This document shows positions 25,889 to 37,768 of a stretch of DNA of 64,000 bases, piece by piece; position 1 is the stretch's first letter, and each line of letters starts with the position of its first letter. This DNA is from Rostratula benghalensis (taxonomy: Eukaryota > Chordata > Aves > Charadriiformes > Rostratulidae), in the NCBI GenBank assembly GCA_013399305.1, contig VXAI01000165.1, positions 930,360-994,359 on the forward strand, given 5' to 3'. Made by a program: the position numbers and the translations under genes. Below the pieces are notes generated by a model, which worked only from the letters and a program-made list of their open reading frames with translations, was not told the DNA's origin and ran no database searches.

Positions 25889-27696
25889 GAACAAGAAACA
25901 CAATGTAGATTGGTAAAAAGCATCACTTCTCTCTTCCATTGGAGGCTGGGGAAGAGGCAAAGAATTCATATTTATAATGTCACGGTAAGTGGCATGACCA
26001 GAGTAAAGAATTTGGGGGGTTTTCTGGTTGCAATTTGATTTTTTTGAGCTATTTCCTTTGTCAAGTGATCAAGAAGGAGACCAGCCTGCCACCAAGCTCA
26101 AACTGCAACACATTAAGAAAAAAAAAAAAAAAAGTGATTAAGTATTATTGTTCCTCGCAGGAAACTGTGTTTACAGCGGGATGCAGTTCGTGTTGCTCCA
26201 ACTGGGGTCTGCTGTGAAACATCTGCCTGGGATTGTTTATGCTCCTGCACAACAAGAGGGAGCTTGCAGCGTGGCTGCAGACGCCTGGCTTCATTCCTGG
26301 AGAGCTTCATGCAGGTGGCATCCGATAAAGACACCTGACCCTTTGATTTGCCTTTTGCGTCAATAAGTATGTGTTTTCAGGAGAAAGGGAGGGGAAATAA
26401 ATCATACATTAACTTCTAAACTCATGTACGTTTCCTGCCAGCTCAGTCCTTCAGCATCCATAAAAAAAAAACCCCAAAACAACCACACAAACATACAATA
26501 TTAGGGGCTCGTGTTTCAGAATTTCCAACTAAACAAGTCAGTCTTTCCCAAACAGCCTTCTTTCTCCACTTCCATTTAACCAAGTTCTATTACTTGGACA
26601 AAACAATAATTTTTTTTTTCTTCTTTTTTTTTTTTTTATGAAACAATAGTTCTCAGCAGCTGAACCTATAAACAAACAGCAGTTGAAGCTGTGGCATGGA
26701 AAGCCATGGAAATCCAAAGTAACGATGGCCTTTATTTTCTTGGTTTAACCCATTCGTGCTACACATGGCCCTGAGCAAATCCTTGACCTGAGTGCATCAG
26801 AAATCTCAGGGACTCCTTGCTTTTTTATTACCACAAACCAGCAGTATCCTACATCATTCAGAAGAGACTGGTGCCACCTAAACAGTGATGGAAAACTAGA
26901 AATTGTGCCCTAATAGAAGACTTTAGGGGAAAGGAAGCAGAAGTCCCAGAGTTTCTTCTTCTTCTTTGGCATCTCCTCTCTGGTCAGGAGAGGATGGATC
27001 AGCAGAAGGCACTACCCTTAAGAGGAGATGTTTCAAAAACGGATGGTTTTGTGGAAGACCAGGATGAATTCAGACAGAACACGACAGCCAAGTGGGGATG
27101 TCACCACCACAAACGTGGAGGAAGAAGAGCGTAGCCAAGACCCCATGCTCAGCATGGAGCGCCTTGTGTCAACACACAGCTAGGCTGGGCCCCTGCCAAG
27201 CCAGCCAGAAGGTATCTACCACTAAGCTCTCTTGGGCTGGATTATTTATGTTTTGGTATCAAAATCTGACAAATAAACCTAGCAATATTTTTGGCCGGGC
27301 TCCAACAGCAGCAGTAGCGAGTGTGATGTTAACATAAGTTACTGCTTACTAACGCTGCAATACGCAAGGCCTCTGGCCAAGGGGAGCAGAAGACACGTCT
27401 GCTGGACACATCACACCAGATGGTATGAATTGCAGGAGCGAGACTGCCCCGTTTTGTTGGGCTTCTCGCAGTGGTTTGGTGACAACGAGGGATGCACGTC
27501 CCACAGCAAAGAGTAGGATGAACAGGATGGGTGGAATATAATAAATGGAGGGCTCAAACCACCAGCATCCGAATTTTGACAAATCAACAAAATAACAAGT
27601 TAGAAGCAGAAGAAGAAAATCTTAAGTCTGCAGGAGAAAAAAAAATCACCATTTTCCACATGTAGAAAATCCAGGCTATCTAGGCACATCCTGGCA
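25889..27696. other. Intergenic, no gene recognised
   Basis: A/T tracts near 26115, 26461 and 26610. Short frames only, none resembling a known protein. Confidence 0.45.
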
Positions 27697-27740
27697 TTTT
27701 TTTTTTGTTTAATCTGGACATCATTTCAAAAGTCAAGGCA
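27697..27740 (-). repeat. Dispersed ~50-bp repeat, copy 2, split by a CR1
   Basis: Poly(T), TTTGTTTAATCTGGACATCA and TTTCAAAAGTCAAGGCA match copy 1 at 25831. The last bases (GAATAACA) reappear at 27895, after the CR1. Confidence 0.6.
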
Positions 27741-27894
27741 CACAGAATCACAGAATCCCAGAACATCAGGGATGGGAAGGGACCTTGAAAGCTCATCTAG
27801 TCCAATCCCCCTGCCAGAGCAGGAACACCTAGATCAGGTCACACAGGAACGCGTCCAGACAGGTTTTGAATGTCTCCAGAGAAGGAGACTCCAC
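27741..27894 (-). mobile_element. CR1 LINE short 3' fragment inside a dispersed repeat
   Basis: Tail CACAGAATCACAGAATCCCA, AACATCAGGGATGGGAAGGG, and end GAGAAGGAGACTCCAC. Same subfamily as the copies at 37033, 56046 and 62959. Confidence 0.92.
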
Positions 27895-28410
27895 GAATAA
27901 CACTGCCTGGTAACTTCCAGAGCTCATGAGTGGTCTCAAAAACCACTACTTTGAGGAACACTGCCATAAGCAAATGGAGTGTCCAGGATGGGTGACTGCT
28001 TTGCAGTGCAGGCTCACTTATTTGCAGAGAACAGTACAGTATCGCTAAAGAGCACACAGACAAAAACCAAGGCAAAGGATGAAAGTACATTGGTTCCTTA
28101 CAGGAGACTCCACAGGTCCATGGGGTTTAGGATAATTTCCATCCTCACTATCCTACTGTAAAATTTCATCACATCCTGGACTCTTCGCACATCCCGTGGG
28201 ACTGTGGTAGTGATGTCACCTCACTTCTTGACAATTAGAAGTTTGCAAGCTCATGCATCAATCCATAATTGACCTATTGAGCCCACCAGCCCTGGGCTAC
28301 AAAAGAGGTCCTCTTTCTTCTCCTTCCTTCCTTCTCAATGGCCCTTGGGCTTCATCTGTCTGTGGGATAGCTCATGCACCTCTGAAAAGACAACAAACAA
28401 GTGCAACTCA
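27895..28410. other. Intergenic, nothing recognised
   Basis: Begins with GAATAACAC, the probable continuation of the dispersed repeat at 27697. No gene recognised. Confidence 0.5.
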
Positions 28411-29076
28411 ACACAGAATTACAGACTACCAGGTTGAAAGTGACCTCAAGCATCACCTGGTCCCACCTTTCTTGGCAAAAGCACAGTCTAGATAAGTTGG
28501 CCCAGTATCCTGTCCAGCTGAATCTTGAAAGTGTCCAATGTTAGGGAGTCCACTGCTTCACTGGAGAGGTTATTCCAAGAGTTGATTTGTTCTCATTGTG
28601 ACAAATTTTCTTCTTGTGTCCAGTCAGAATCTCCCCAGGAGTAACCTGTACCCATTACCCCTCATCTTTTCCATGTGACTCCTTGTAAAAAGGAAGTCTC
28701 CATTTTCTTTGGTAGCCACCCTTTAAATACTGGAACACAGTGATAAAGTGTCCCCTAAACCTTGTTTTCTCAAGGCTGCCTTGTTTTCTCAAGGCAGTTC
28801 TCTCAGCCTTCCCTCTTCTGACAGGTTTCCCTGTCCTTGGATCATCTTGGTTGCCCCTCACTGGATCCTCTCCAGCCTGTCCACATCTTTTTTTTTTGTT
28901 GTAGGAGGGACAAAAACTGAACAATACTCCAGGTGTGGCCTGACCAGGACTGAGTAGAGTGGGCTAATAACTTCTTTGATCTCTGCTGGTCATGCCACCC
29001 AGCATCCTGTTGGCTTTCTTTGCCACAGCAGCACACTGTTCACTCACATTGACCTTGTTGTCCACCAGGACCCCAT
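28411..29076 (-). mobile_element. Older CR1 LINE fragment, ~665 bp
   Basis: Divergent subfamily: CACCTGGTCCCACCTTTCTT, TAACCTGTACCCATTACCCC, CCAGGTGTGGCCTGACCAGG, TTGACCTTGTTGTCCACCAG. A direct duplication of CCTTGTTTTCTCAAGG lies at about 28760-28797. Confidence 0.85.
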
Positions 29077-29671
29077 CAACATTTTGCTTTGTGCCATGCA
29101 TTTAACGTGCCATGCACACACCTCCCAAATGCCCCATCCCACAGCAGGCCTCTTCTCTTTTCTACACCTCTTGGTAGTGGCTTTATGCTTTTCCACAGCC
29201 ATGCTAACCAAATATGGAATTTCTTGGTGATTTCCAAGGGGAACTTCACTTAGATTTGACCTGAAAACCTCCATTCATCATGTTACAGTCATCCTCTGTG
29301 CTGTAGAGATTACTGTAGGATGACCACAAAGTCCGTGAAGAAAAGGAAAGAGAAGAAGGGAAAGAAAAACCATTGAGTCCTTTGGCAAACACACAAAGGA
29401 CATCCTTTCTGCCAGAACCAAGAACAAGGGTGTGATTTGTGATGAAATCAAATCTCACTCTCATAAGGAAGTTGTCGGACAGGAAAAGTGCTTTTCAGTA
29501 GCTTTAAGAAGGAAGTTGGGGAATTTAAAATTTATTATCTAGAGGTGGAAGGTGAGGAAGAATGAAGTAATGGGGTGCTTAGTCCACCTCAGTCAGGAAC
29601 TTGAAAAATTTTTAATTTGAGAGACTTTGTAAGCTTTGTAAACAAGTGTACCATCACCACATCACCAGAAG
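29077..29671. other. Intergenic, nothing recognised
   Basis: No coding potential or dispersed repeat seen. Confidence 0.5.
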
Positions 29672-30037
29672 ACAAGATTCTGGGGAGACCTTAAAGCAGT
29701 ATTCCCCTATGTGAAGGGCACCTATAAGAAAGCTGAAGAGGGGCTTTTTACAAGGGAGTGCAGTACCAAGATAAGGGGTAATGGCTTCAGACTGAAAGAG
29801 GGGAGATTGTGATTAGATATTAGGAAGAACTTCTTTGCTGTGAGGGTGGTGAGAGCCTGGCCCAGGTTGCCCAGAGAAGCTGTGGCTGCCCCATCCCTGG
29901 AGGGGTTCAAGGCCAGGTTGGATGGGGCTTTGAGCAACCTGGTCTGGTGGGAGGTGTTCCCTGCCCATGGCAGCGGGGTTGGAACTCGATGATCTTTAAG
30001 ATCCCTTCCAACTCTAACCATGCTGTGATTCTATTGC
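29672..30037 (+). mobile_element. CR1 LINE 3' fragment
   Basis: GATTCTGGGGAGACCTTAAA, then AAGAGGGGCTTTTTACAAGG and the tail CATGCTGTGATTCTAT. Confidence 0.92.
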
Positions 30038-31044
30038 ATCCAACCATCGACTGTTGCAGTAGAAAAAGTATTTCTGAGCACCCAACTCCTTCTCTGTAGA
30101 CTTTTTCAATATTAAGAAGTACTGGAAAGTGGGATCTCACTGCAGTGCTTTGTTAGTGCCTTGCGTCACCGCAGCCCAAAAGTAGCTGCAGGGAGAACAT
30201 ACGAGTAAAAGTCCAGGGAGGAAAACAAATACCTCTATTTCTGGGAACACTGCAGCTACAAAACTTTGTTCTCACTAAACTTGTGCTACTTCCTACTTCT
30301 TGTGGTTTGTTCTCATGCTGTTTTTAACCTCTTCTCAAACCAATAGAGTATTTCTATTCTATGTCCAAAACAAACCAAGGGAAAAAAAAAGAAAACCCAA
30401 ACCAGAAAACACAGCACATACGAAAAACGATTCAACAGAAACCTTTTCATTCCCAAAAGGATTTTAGCCACAATTTAGGTCAATTATTTTCTTTTTTTTC
30501 TTCCTTTTTTTTTCCTTAATGAGTTCACATGTTCCAATTTTAACTTTTTACAAAAAGCAGAACCACAGTGCCTCTAAATAAAGAGTAGGCTGGATTTTCC
30601 AATTAAATAATGAAATTTGGTTTGGAAAAACAAACAAAGAAACAAACAAACAAACTAAAAACCACACAACAAAAAAGCTGGACAGGGGTCTTTAAAGCCG
30701 ATTTTTCTTATCTCTTCGCTAAATCCTCATATTAAGAAAAACAGCCAGATGGGATGAGAAGAGGATGTGTCCCCCATCCTTAGAGAACATGCAGAACCCA
30801 AGGTATGAAGATAATATTTTTAAGGGCTATTGGAGCAGCATTTCTTTTTCTTGGGCCTTTATGTTGGATTTTTAGTCCCACCACAGTGGGATCCTGTACC
30901 ATGCGCATTCCAAGGACTCTCCGTGCTCAGCCCTCGCTGGGCTGGGATGTTTCCTAAGGATCCCATCAATTCCCAAGTGCAGACTGCTTGCAGGAGACTG
31001 CAGAATTCACTAAGAATCAGAAAAGAGATGGCAAAGGTGCTTTG
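30038..31044. other. Intergenic, (AAAC)n at 30627-30655
   Basis: A/C-rich microsatellite and T-rich runs near 30490. No gene recognised. Confidence 0.5.
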
Positions 31045-31141
31045 TGATATGGTTTTGTGATCGGTTTTGCGTTGATGGATGGACTCTGACTAGATGATCT
31101 GAAAGGCCCCTTCCAAACCAAACAATTCTGTGATTTTACGA
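31045..31141 (+). mobile_element. CR1 LINE tail, ~100 bp
   Basis: GACTAGATGATCTGAAAGGC, then CCTTCCAAACCAAACAATTC and TGTGATTTTA are the last part of a CR1 3' end. The left limit is uncertain. Confidence 0.7.
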
Positions 31142-32325
31142 CAAATGCTTCCTACCTTCGTGGACTTCTGAAATAAAGACTTACTATTCAAATAACCATT
31201 GAATAACCTCTACATTTTGATCTAAAAGCAACACGATCAAGTGAAAATGAACCAGCCCCGTTCCCCACTGCAGCAGGAAGACACGTCCGCTCTTCACTGC
31301 ATTGATAGATGGAAATAAATTGCATTTTTTCATTCCCAAGATCACCCTTCTCAGCAGGTGCTAACAGGCAGAAAATTGATGGAAGGAGGAAAGGTCCCAA
31401 AGGTGTAACTACAGAGGGAAGGCACCTTCAGCCATGTCCCAGGACATAGAGAAATGCAATCACAAATGGAAAAAAAAATATCTCACTTTTGGTTCAGATC
31501 AGTATTTCTTTACACAGTCCCGGTATCTAAAAAGGCACCACTCTTCCCTCACAGTACCCCAAAGTAGCTGTTTATACCACAGCCTCTGCTTTTACTGCTT
31601 ATTTAAAAACAAACCTTTGCCATTTCCTGACCAAAAAAATTGTGCTTTTAATTCTGTGCTAGAGACTTTGAAAGTCAAGATACTGCTGCTTTCCACTATA
31701 AATAGCCTGGGCTCGCTATGACATCTCACTGTGACATTTAGTTCAAACAAAGACAAAAAATATCTTGACAGGAAACAAACAAACAAAAAAAAGAAACAAA
31801 GAATAATATAAATTAAGCCCTGTAAGATTCCTGTGTCTCTGGGAGAAATTAATTTCTGGATAAATTCATAACCTTGAACAATGCCCTTTGGGACAAGAAG
31901 ACACCCAATAGACAGCACCTGATGCTGACTCTGGAGGAGGCAGCATCTTCTCCACGTGATACACAACAGGAACATCTTATTCCAGCCTCTCTGGGTATAA
32001 TTTCAAACCATTTCCTGGTATTATTTTCATGCTCCCCAAAGCTCACTGCTATCATCCCTCCAAGCTGCTTCGGCAGTGGTTATAACTGCATTTATTTCCC
32101 AGAGCCCTGAAAGTAGCAAATTTCACACTGCTTGTAGTTCAAATCCTCCCACTAGCAGAGACGTGTGTCAGAAGCCGAATATCCCAAGACAGGCATCATG
32201 CCTTGGGCCAGGTTATTGAAAAATTAAACTACAAGTGATTTCTCAAAGTATTTTTTTATCCTTGGTTTTGCAAACGTTCAGGTTCCTGGGCATAAGGCTG
32301 AAGGGGAATCATTTATCCCCCCTCT
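31142..32325. other. Intergenic, no gene recognised
   Basis: Frames up to 127 codons on the minus strand (31592-31975) with no recognisable domain. A small (CAAA)n run lies near 31783. Confidence 0.45.
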
Positions 32326-32462
32326 GAAAAACCTGATGAGGGTGTAAAGAAGATAAAGCCAGAGTTTTCTCAATGGTGACCATGGAAAGGACAAGACACA
32401 AGGGGCATAAACTCAAAAACATGTAATTCCACTTAGATATGAGGGAAAAAATTGAACGTGCA
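32326..32462 (+). mobile_element. CR1 LINE internal fragment (degraded)
   Basis: GATAAAGCCAGAGTTTTCTC, GGAAAGGACAAGACACAAGG, and ATTCCACTTAGATATGAGGG correspond to the middle of a CR1 3' region. Both ends are missing. Confidence 0.65.
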
Positions 32463-32499
32463 AGTGGTCATACACTGAAATTAATTGTTAAGTTTCTGT

Positions 32500-32845
32500 G
32501 GTCCAGAGAAAGGCAAGGGAGCTAGAGAATACACTCGTGAGGAACAGCTGAGGGTGTTCAGCCTGGAGAAAAGGAGGCTGAAGGGAGACCTTCTTGTTCT
32601 CTCCCTGAAAGAAGGGTGTAGCCAGGGGGGGTCAGTCTCTTCTCCCAAGGAACAGGCGATGGGACGAGGAAACAGCCTCAAGTTGTGCCAGTGGAAGTTT
32701 AGGATGGATATTAGGAAATATTTCTTCACTGAAAGGGAAAAGGGTTGTCAAGCCTTGGAAGAGGGTGTCCAGGGAAGGGCTGGAGTTGCAGTCCCTGGAG
32801 GTATTTAAAAGCCAGGCAGATGTGGTGCTGAGGGACGTGGATTAG
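32500..32845 (+). mobile_element. CR1 LINE fragment, 5' part of an interrupted copy
   Basis: GTGAGGAACAGCTGAGGGTG, GCCTGGAGAAAAGGAGGCTG, and end GGTGCTGAGGGACGTGG. It breaks at a TTAG, and its 3' end continues at 33603. Confidence 0.88.
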
Positions 32846-33602
32846 AATCATAGAATGGTCAGAGTTGGAAGGGACCTTAAAAATCACCAAGTTCCAACCC
32901 CCCTGCCATGGGCAGGGACACCTCCCACCAGACCAGGTTCCTTAAAGCCCCATCCAGCCTGGCCTTGAACACTTCCAGGGATGGGGCAGCCACAGCAACC
33001 TGGGCCAGTGCCTCACCACCCCCACAGGAAAGAAATTTTTTCTGGTATCTAATCAAAATCTCCCCTCTTCTAATTTAAAGCCATTACCCCTTGTCCTGTC
33101 ACTACACTTCATGACAAGGAGTCCCTCCCCATCTCTTCTGTAGGTGCCCTCCAGATACTGGAAGGCTGCTATAAATTCTCGCCGGAGCCTTCTCCTCTCC
33201 AGGCTGAACAATCCCAGCTCTCTAAGCCTGTCTTCATAGGAGAGGGGCTCCAGCCCTCTGATCATCTTCGTGTCCCTCTGCAGAACCCATTCCAATAGGT
33301 ACAGGTCCTTTTTATGTTGAGGATTCCAGAGCTGGACACAGAGCTCCAGGTGGGGTCTCACCAGAGCAGAGCAGAGGGGTAGAATCCCCTCCCTGTCCCT
33401 GCTGGCCACGCTGCTTTTGATGCAGCCCAGGATGGGGTTGGCTTTCTGGGCTGCCAGTGCTCACTGCTGGCTCCTGTTGAGCTTCTCATCCACCATCACC
33501 CCCAAGTCCTTCTCCTCAGGGCTGCTCTCCAGCCATTTTCTGCCCAACCTGGATTTGTGCTTGGGATTTCCACGTGCCAGGTGCAGGACCCTGCACTTGG
33601 GG
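32846..33602 (-). mobile_element. CR1 LINE copy inserted in opposite orientation
   Basis: Tail AATCATAGAATGGTCAGAGT at left. It runs 757 bp to GCAGGACCCTGCACTTGGGG in the reverse transcriptase end. TTAG flanks it on both sides (32842-32845 and 33603-33606). Confidence 0.92.
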
Positions 33603-33690
33603 TTAGTGGTAGTTTTGGCAGTGTTGGGCTGATAGTTGGACTACAAGATTTTAAAGGTCCCTTCCAACCTAGGCAACTCTACGATTTCAA
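33603..33690 (+). mobile_element. CR1 LINE 3' end, continuation of the copy at 32500
   Basis: TTAGTGGTAGTTTTGGCAGT, GGTCCCTTCCAACCTAGGCA and CTCTACGATTTC are exactly the 3' end missing from the copy at 32500. Confidence 0.88.
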
Positions 33691-33717
33691 AGGAAAAAAA
33701 AAAAAAACCAACCAGAC

Positions 33718-33845
33718 ATAGTCTTGGACATGGACAGGGCTCTGAGCAATCTGATCTCGTTGAAGATATCCCTGGCCGTGGCAAAGAGGTTGGACTACAT
33801 TGTGTTTAAAGGTTTCATTGAACACAAACCATCCTATGATTCTTG
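33718..33845 (+). mobile_element. CR1 LINE short 3' fragment
   Basis: CTTGGACATGGACAGGGCTC through AAAGAGGTTGGACTACATTG to ACCATCCTATGATTCTTG. Confidence 0.85.
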
Positions 33846-34485
33846 CAGGAGGAATGGGAGACAGCAGAAGAGATTACAGGTCTGAACCGAAGTCATGGGA
33901 AAAGCTTCCCAGGAAGAAAGAGAATTTGGAAAAGAGCGAACCGGAAGAGACACCAAAACAACAGATCCCCTGCAGAGTGGTTTGCTTTGCTTTTAAAAAA
34001 TGCTGCTGTATCAGGGAGTAACTTGGGAGTTAAGGATTATCTAGTCTGCAGGAAAAGCTGGGCCTGCCCAAACATCCAGCTCAAAGGGTTTACGTTTTTA
34101 AGAGACAGTCAATGACCATGGTGACATCTACGGGCAGTGACAGACTCACTGTCTCCCCTAGAGACAGCCAACCCATTATGCACTCTGTATGTATAAATAT
34201 ATAAGCCCCAGCAATAAAAGGTTGTGCAAAGAGTCTTCCAGAATCTTCAGTTGGCCTCTGGTAGAGACTGATGTGCAGGAAGTCCCAAAGTACCAGAGTC
34301 CTACAAGCTCCTTGGGACAGTTCTGGGCAACAGCTGCGAAAAGCTGGGTTTGTTAGCAAAAGGAGACAGAATTCCTGACCAGCATTTGCTCTAACACATC
34401 ATAAATGAGACAGAAGACACTAAGAATTTCTGAAGTTTCAGCAAAAGCTCTGTCACAGGGGATTCATGGCAAGTAGTCTGGGCGT

Positions 34486-34546
34486 TCAAGTGATGTGATG
34501 AGATCATCTTTGAAGGCCCGTTCCAATCCAAACCATTCTATGGGGT
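34486..34546 (+). mobile_element. CR1 LINE tail, ~60 bp
   Basis: GATGAGATCATCTTTGAAGG, then CCGTTCCAATCCAAACCATT and CTATGG. Confidence 0.7.
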
Positions 34547-34669
34547 TGAAATCCCACATGAAGTCCATGAGAGATGGGCTGATGTGCTGATGTGCCTACC
34601 ATGCTCAGTGATAACCCAAAGAGCCCAAGGAACTAATTACTCACCCCTGGTTAGGTGATAGGACTAAGG

Positions 34670-34982
34670 GAGTATAGGAGAGATGGGGAGCAACTCTTGA
34701 TCAGGGAGTGGAGCTGTAGGTCAAGAGGTAATGGTTTTAAACTGGAAGAGGGGAGATGGAGATGAGATACCAGAAAGAAATTCTTTGCTGTGAGGGTGGT
34801 GAGAGCCTGGCCCAGGTTGCCCAGAGAAGCTGTGGCTGCCCCATCCCTGGAGGGGTTCAAGGCCAGGCTGGATGGGGCTTTAAGCAACCTGGTCTGGTGG
34901 GAGGTGTCCCTGCCCAGGGCAGGGGGTTGGAACTGGATGATCTTTAAGATGCCTTCTAACCCAAACCATTCTATGATTCTTT
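34670..34982 (+). mobile_element. CR1 LINE 3' fragment
   Basis: AGGAGAGATGGGGAGCAACT through CCCAGAGAAGCTGTGGCTGC to CATTCTATGATTCTTT. Confidence 0.93.
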
Positions 34983-36183
34983 AAGGTTTACATCCACCCT
35001 AGGAAAAGGAGCAATTCCTGAGCCCAGCACAGGTACAAAACATGCCATTTTTTCAAATACAGGCAAACTCCAAATCAGTATGATTTTTCTAGTCCATTAT
35101 CACAATTTATGCTCAGTCCTTTGTGGATGGAACATTGCCAAGCTGAAACCATCTGCCTGTGCTGTGTAGCTTTGGGGATGCACAACCACCTTAATCTGTG
35201 AAACCCTTAGACCTCGGGATCTGTTTACACACTAGAGGAAAAAAAAAACCCACATAGTTTTAAGTTTCTCTGGCTTAGGATTTTCTTTTTAAAGGTCTTA
35301 GGCTTGGGGTTTTTTTTATTAAATCCCATCTATTCAGTCATGCACTCTCTTCAAAGAATCCTCCATATGTAAGATGATACAACATCAAGTAGTTTCTCCT
35401 TGTCTATTTCCCCCTGTAATTTCAAAAACTCATTGTGTCCAGGGAAGAAAGACTTGGACTGAAAGGACTTTTCCCCCGATGGTTAAATCTTTCCAGAAAA
35501 CACGTTGTCCTCTGTGACTGGACGCCTCTTTAAAGCGCATGGAACTCCTCCCTCATTTCACTACTTCCTCTGATTTCACTCTTTTTTCAGCACCCTTTTT
35601 GGAAAATTCATGTCCTATGGCAGTGCCAGAGCACATTTATTAAAATGCTGAAATCACAGCGACTCCTTCATGCCTGCAGGTTCTTCTTGCCAAAGATCAA
35701 AGATTATCATCACCACTACCAAAGATCATCATTGCCTTTCTCCTACTCCATGGAAAGCAATCAAATTCATTTCAGGAAGGAAAGACACAGCTTAATTAGA
35801 GAGAAGGGATATGCAAATGTTATCAGGATATGTGCCAATGTTTTATTTTTAGCAGCCTGGTGGTATTTCTGAGGCTGTGAGGAGCGGAAACGTGGTTGCA
35901 GGAGGATGAAGGAAGTATCCCAGGGGCAGGTATGAAAAATCGCTGCCTGGAGTTCACAAAAAGGGGGAGAAGGACAAGAGCTCTGCTAATGACTTCTTAC
36001 ATTTCTCAAATGGAAAAAAAAAAAAAAAATCAATTAACTAGGAAAAAAATTAACATCCTGACCCTAAATTTTAACTCAACTTGTATATTCTTTAGGATTG
36101 AAGGTATTTGTACAGGGAAGTGCTCAAACAGATACATTAGAGAATCTGAAAAAAATCCAGCTCAGCTTGGGAACCACAGGGAT
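34983..36183. other. Intergenic, no gene recognised
   Basis: AT-rich. A small GATCATCATTGCC/GATTATCATCACC duplication lies near 35700. Nothing else recognised. Confidence 0.5.
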
Positions 36184-36706
36184 CAAAGAATGATATGGGG
36201 TTGGAAGAGAACTCTGGAGATCATCTGGTCCAGCTCCCTTGCCAGAGCAGGTCCATCGAGAGCAGGCTACACAGGAACATGTCCAGGCAGGGTTTGAACG
36301 TCTCCAGAGACTCCACCACCTCTCTGGGCAGCCTGTTCCAGGGCTCTGCCACCCTCACAGAGAAAGAAGTTCCTCCTCAGGTTGAGTTGGAACTTCCTAT
36401 ATTCCAGTTAGTGCCAATTTCCTTGTCTTCTTGTCCTCTCACTGGACACCACTGAAAAAAGACTGGTCCCTTCCTCTTGACACCCACCCTTTAAGTATTT
36501 CTAGACGTTGATCAGATCCCCCTCTCAGTCTTCCCTTCTCCAGACTAAACAGACTCAAGTCCCTCAGCCTTTCCTAATCAGAGAGATATTCCAGGCCCCT
36601 CATTATCTTTGTGGTCCTCTGCTGTACCCTTTCCAGCAGTTCCCTGTCCTTCTTGAATTGGGGAGCCCAGAACCAGACACAGTGCTCCATATGGGGCCTA
36701 ACAATT
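36184..36706 (-). mobile_element. CR1 LINE 3' fragment
   Basis: TCAAAGAATGATATGGGGTT, CACAGGAACATGTCCAGGCA, and end CAGTGCTCCATATGGGGCCT. Confidence 0.9.
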
Positions 36707-36820
36707 TCCTTACTGCGTTAGGAGCACTGAATTCACCTTAGAATCCCCTTTTGGCTGGAGAGAGCATGTACATTCACCTAAACCCCAAACCTTAAGTTAA
36801 AGCAAAGTTCTTGGGCAAAA

Positions 36821-37032
36821 GGAGTGCACTGCTCCAGTGCAACCTCACCTGGAGTACTGCGTGCAGGTCTGGAGACCTCAAAATAGGAAGGACATGGACC
36901 TGATAGAGCAGGTCCAGAAGAGGGCCACAAAGATGACCAGGGGTTGGAGCACCTTTGCTATGAGGACAGGCTGAGGGAGCTGGGGTTGTTCAGCCTGGAG
37001 ACCCAATAGCAGCCTTCCAGTGTCTGAAGGGG
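36821..37032 (+). mobile_element. CR1 LINE fragment, 5' part of an interrupted copy
   Basis: CTCCAGTGCAACCTCACCTG, GGCTGAGGGAGCTGGGGTTG, TTCCAGTGTCTGAAGGGG; then broken by another CR1. Confidence 0.85.
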
Positions 37033-37549
37033 GCCCTGGTGAGACCCCATCTGGAATAGTGTGTCCAGTTCTGGGCCCCTCAGTTCCAGAGGGACAGGGA
37101 ACTGCTGGAGAGAGTCCAGGGCAGGGCTACAAAGATGATGAAGGGAGTGGAGCATCTCCCAGAGGAGGAAAGGCTGAGGGAGCTTGGAGAAGAGGGGACT
37201 GAGGGGTGACCTCCTGAATGTTTCTCAATCTGGAAAGGGTGAGTGTCAGGAGGATGGAGCCAGGCTCTTCTCAGGGACAGGCAATGACAGGACAAGGGGC
37301 AATGGGTGCAAGCTGGAACAGAGGAGGTTCCACTGAAATATGAGAAAAAACTTCCTCACAGTGAGGGTGATGGAGCACTGGAAGAGGCTGCCCAGAGAGG
37401 TTGTGGAGTCTCCTTCTCTGGAGACATTCAAACCCCTCCTGGACACGTTCCTTTGTGACCTGCTCTGGGTGTTCCTGCTCTGGCAGGGGGATTGGACTGG
37501 ATGAGCTTTCAAGGTTACTTCCGATCCCTGATAGTCTGTGATTCTGTGT
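37033..37549 (+). mobile_element. CR1 LINE copy inserted in an older CR1
   Basis: GCCCTGGTGAGACCCCATCT, then GGAGACATTCAAACCCCTCC, ending with GATAGTCTGTGATTCTGTGTG. Same young-looking subfamily as the copies at 56046 and 62959. Confidence 0.92.
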
Positions 37550-37550
37550 G

Positions 37551-37768
37551 AATAGCAGGAATAGGTTCTTTACTGTGAGGGTGGTTGAACACTGGAACAG
37601 GTTGCCCAGGAAGGTTGTTGAGGCCCCTTTACTGGAGATATTCAAGGGGAGGCTCAACGAGGCCCTGAGCAACCTGGTCTGGTTGGGAGTGTCCCTACTT
37701 GACTACAGAGTGGTTGAACAAATGACCAAGGGACCTCTTTGGGGCCTGAACCATAATTCTATGATTCC
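37551..37768 (+). mobile_element. CR1 LINE 3' end, probable continuation of the copy at 36821
   Basis: AATAGGTTCTTTACTGTGAG, GGAGATATTCAAGGGGAGGC, and tail CATAATTCTATGATTCC. About 100 bp between the two parts seems lost. Confidence 0.8.

Noticed and set aside
31592..31975. 127-codon minus-strand frame with a hydrophobic stretch
   Set aside because: Poly(T)-derived Phe/Leu runs explain the hydrophobic part; no domain, no splice context.
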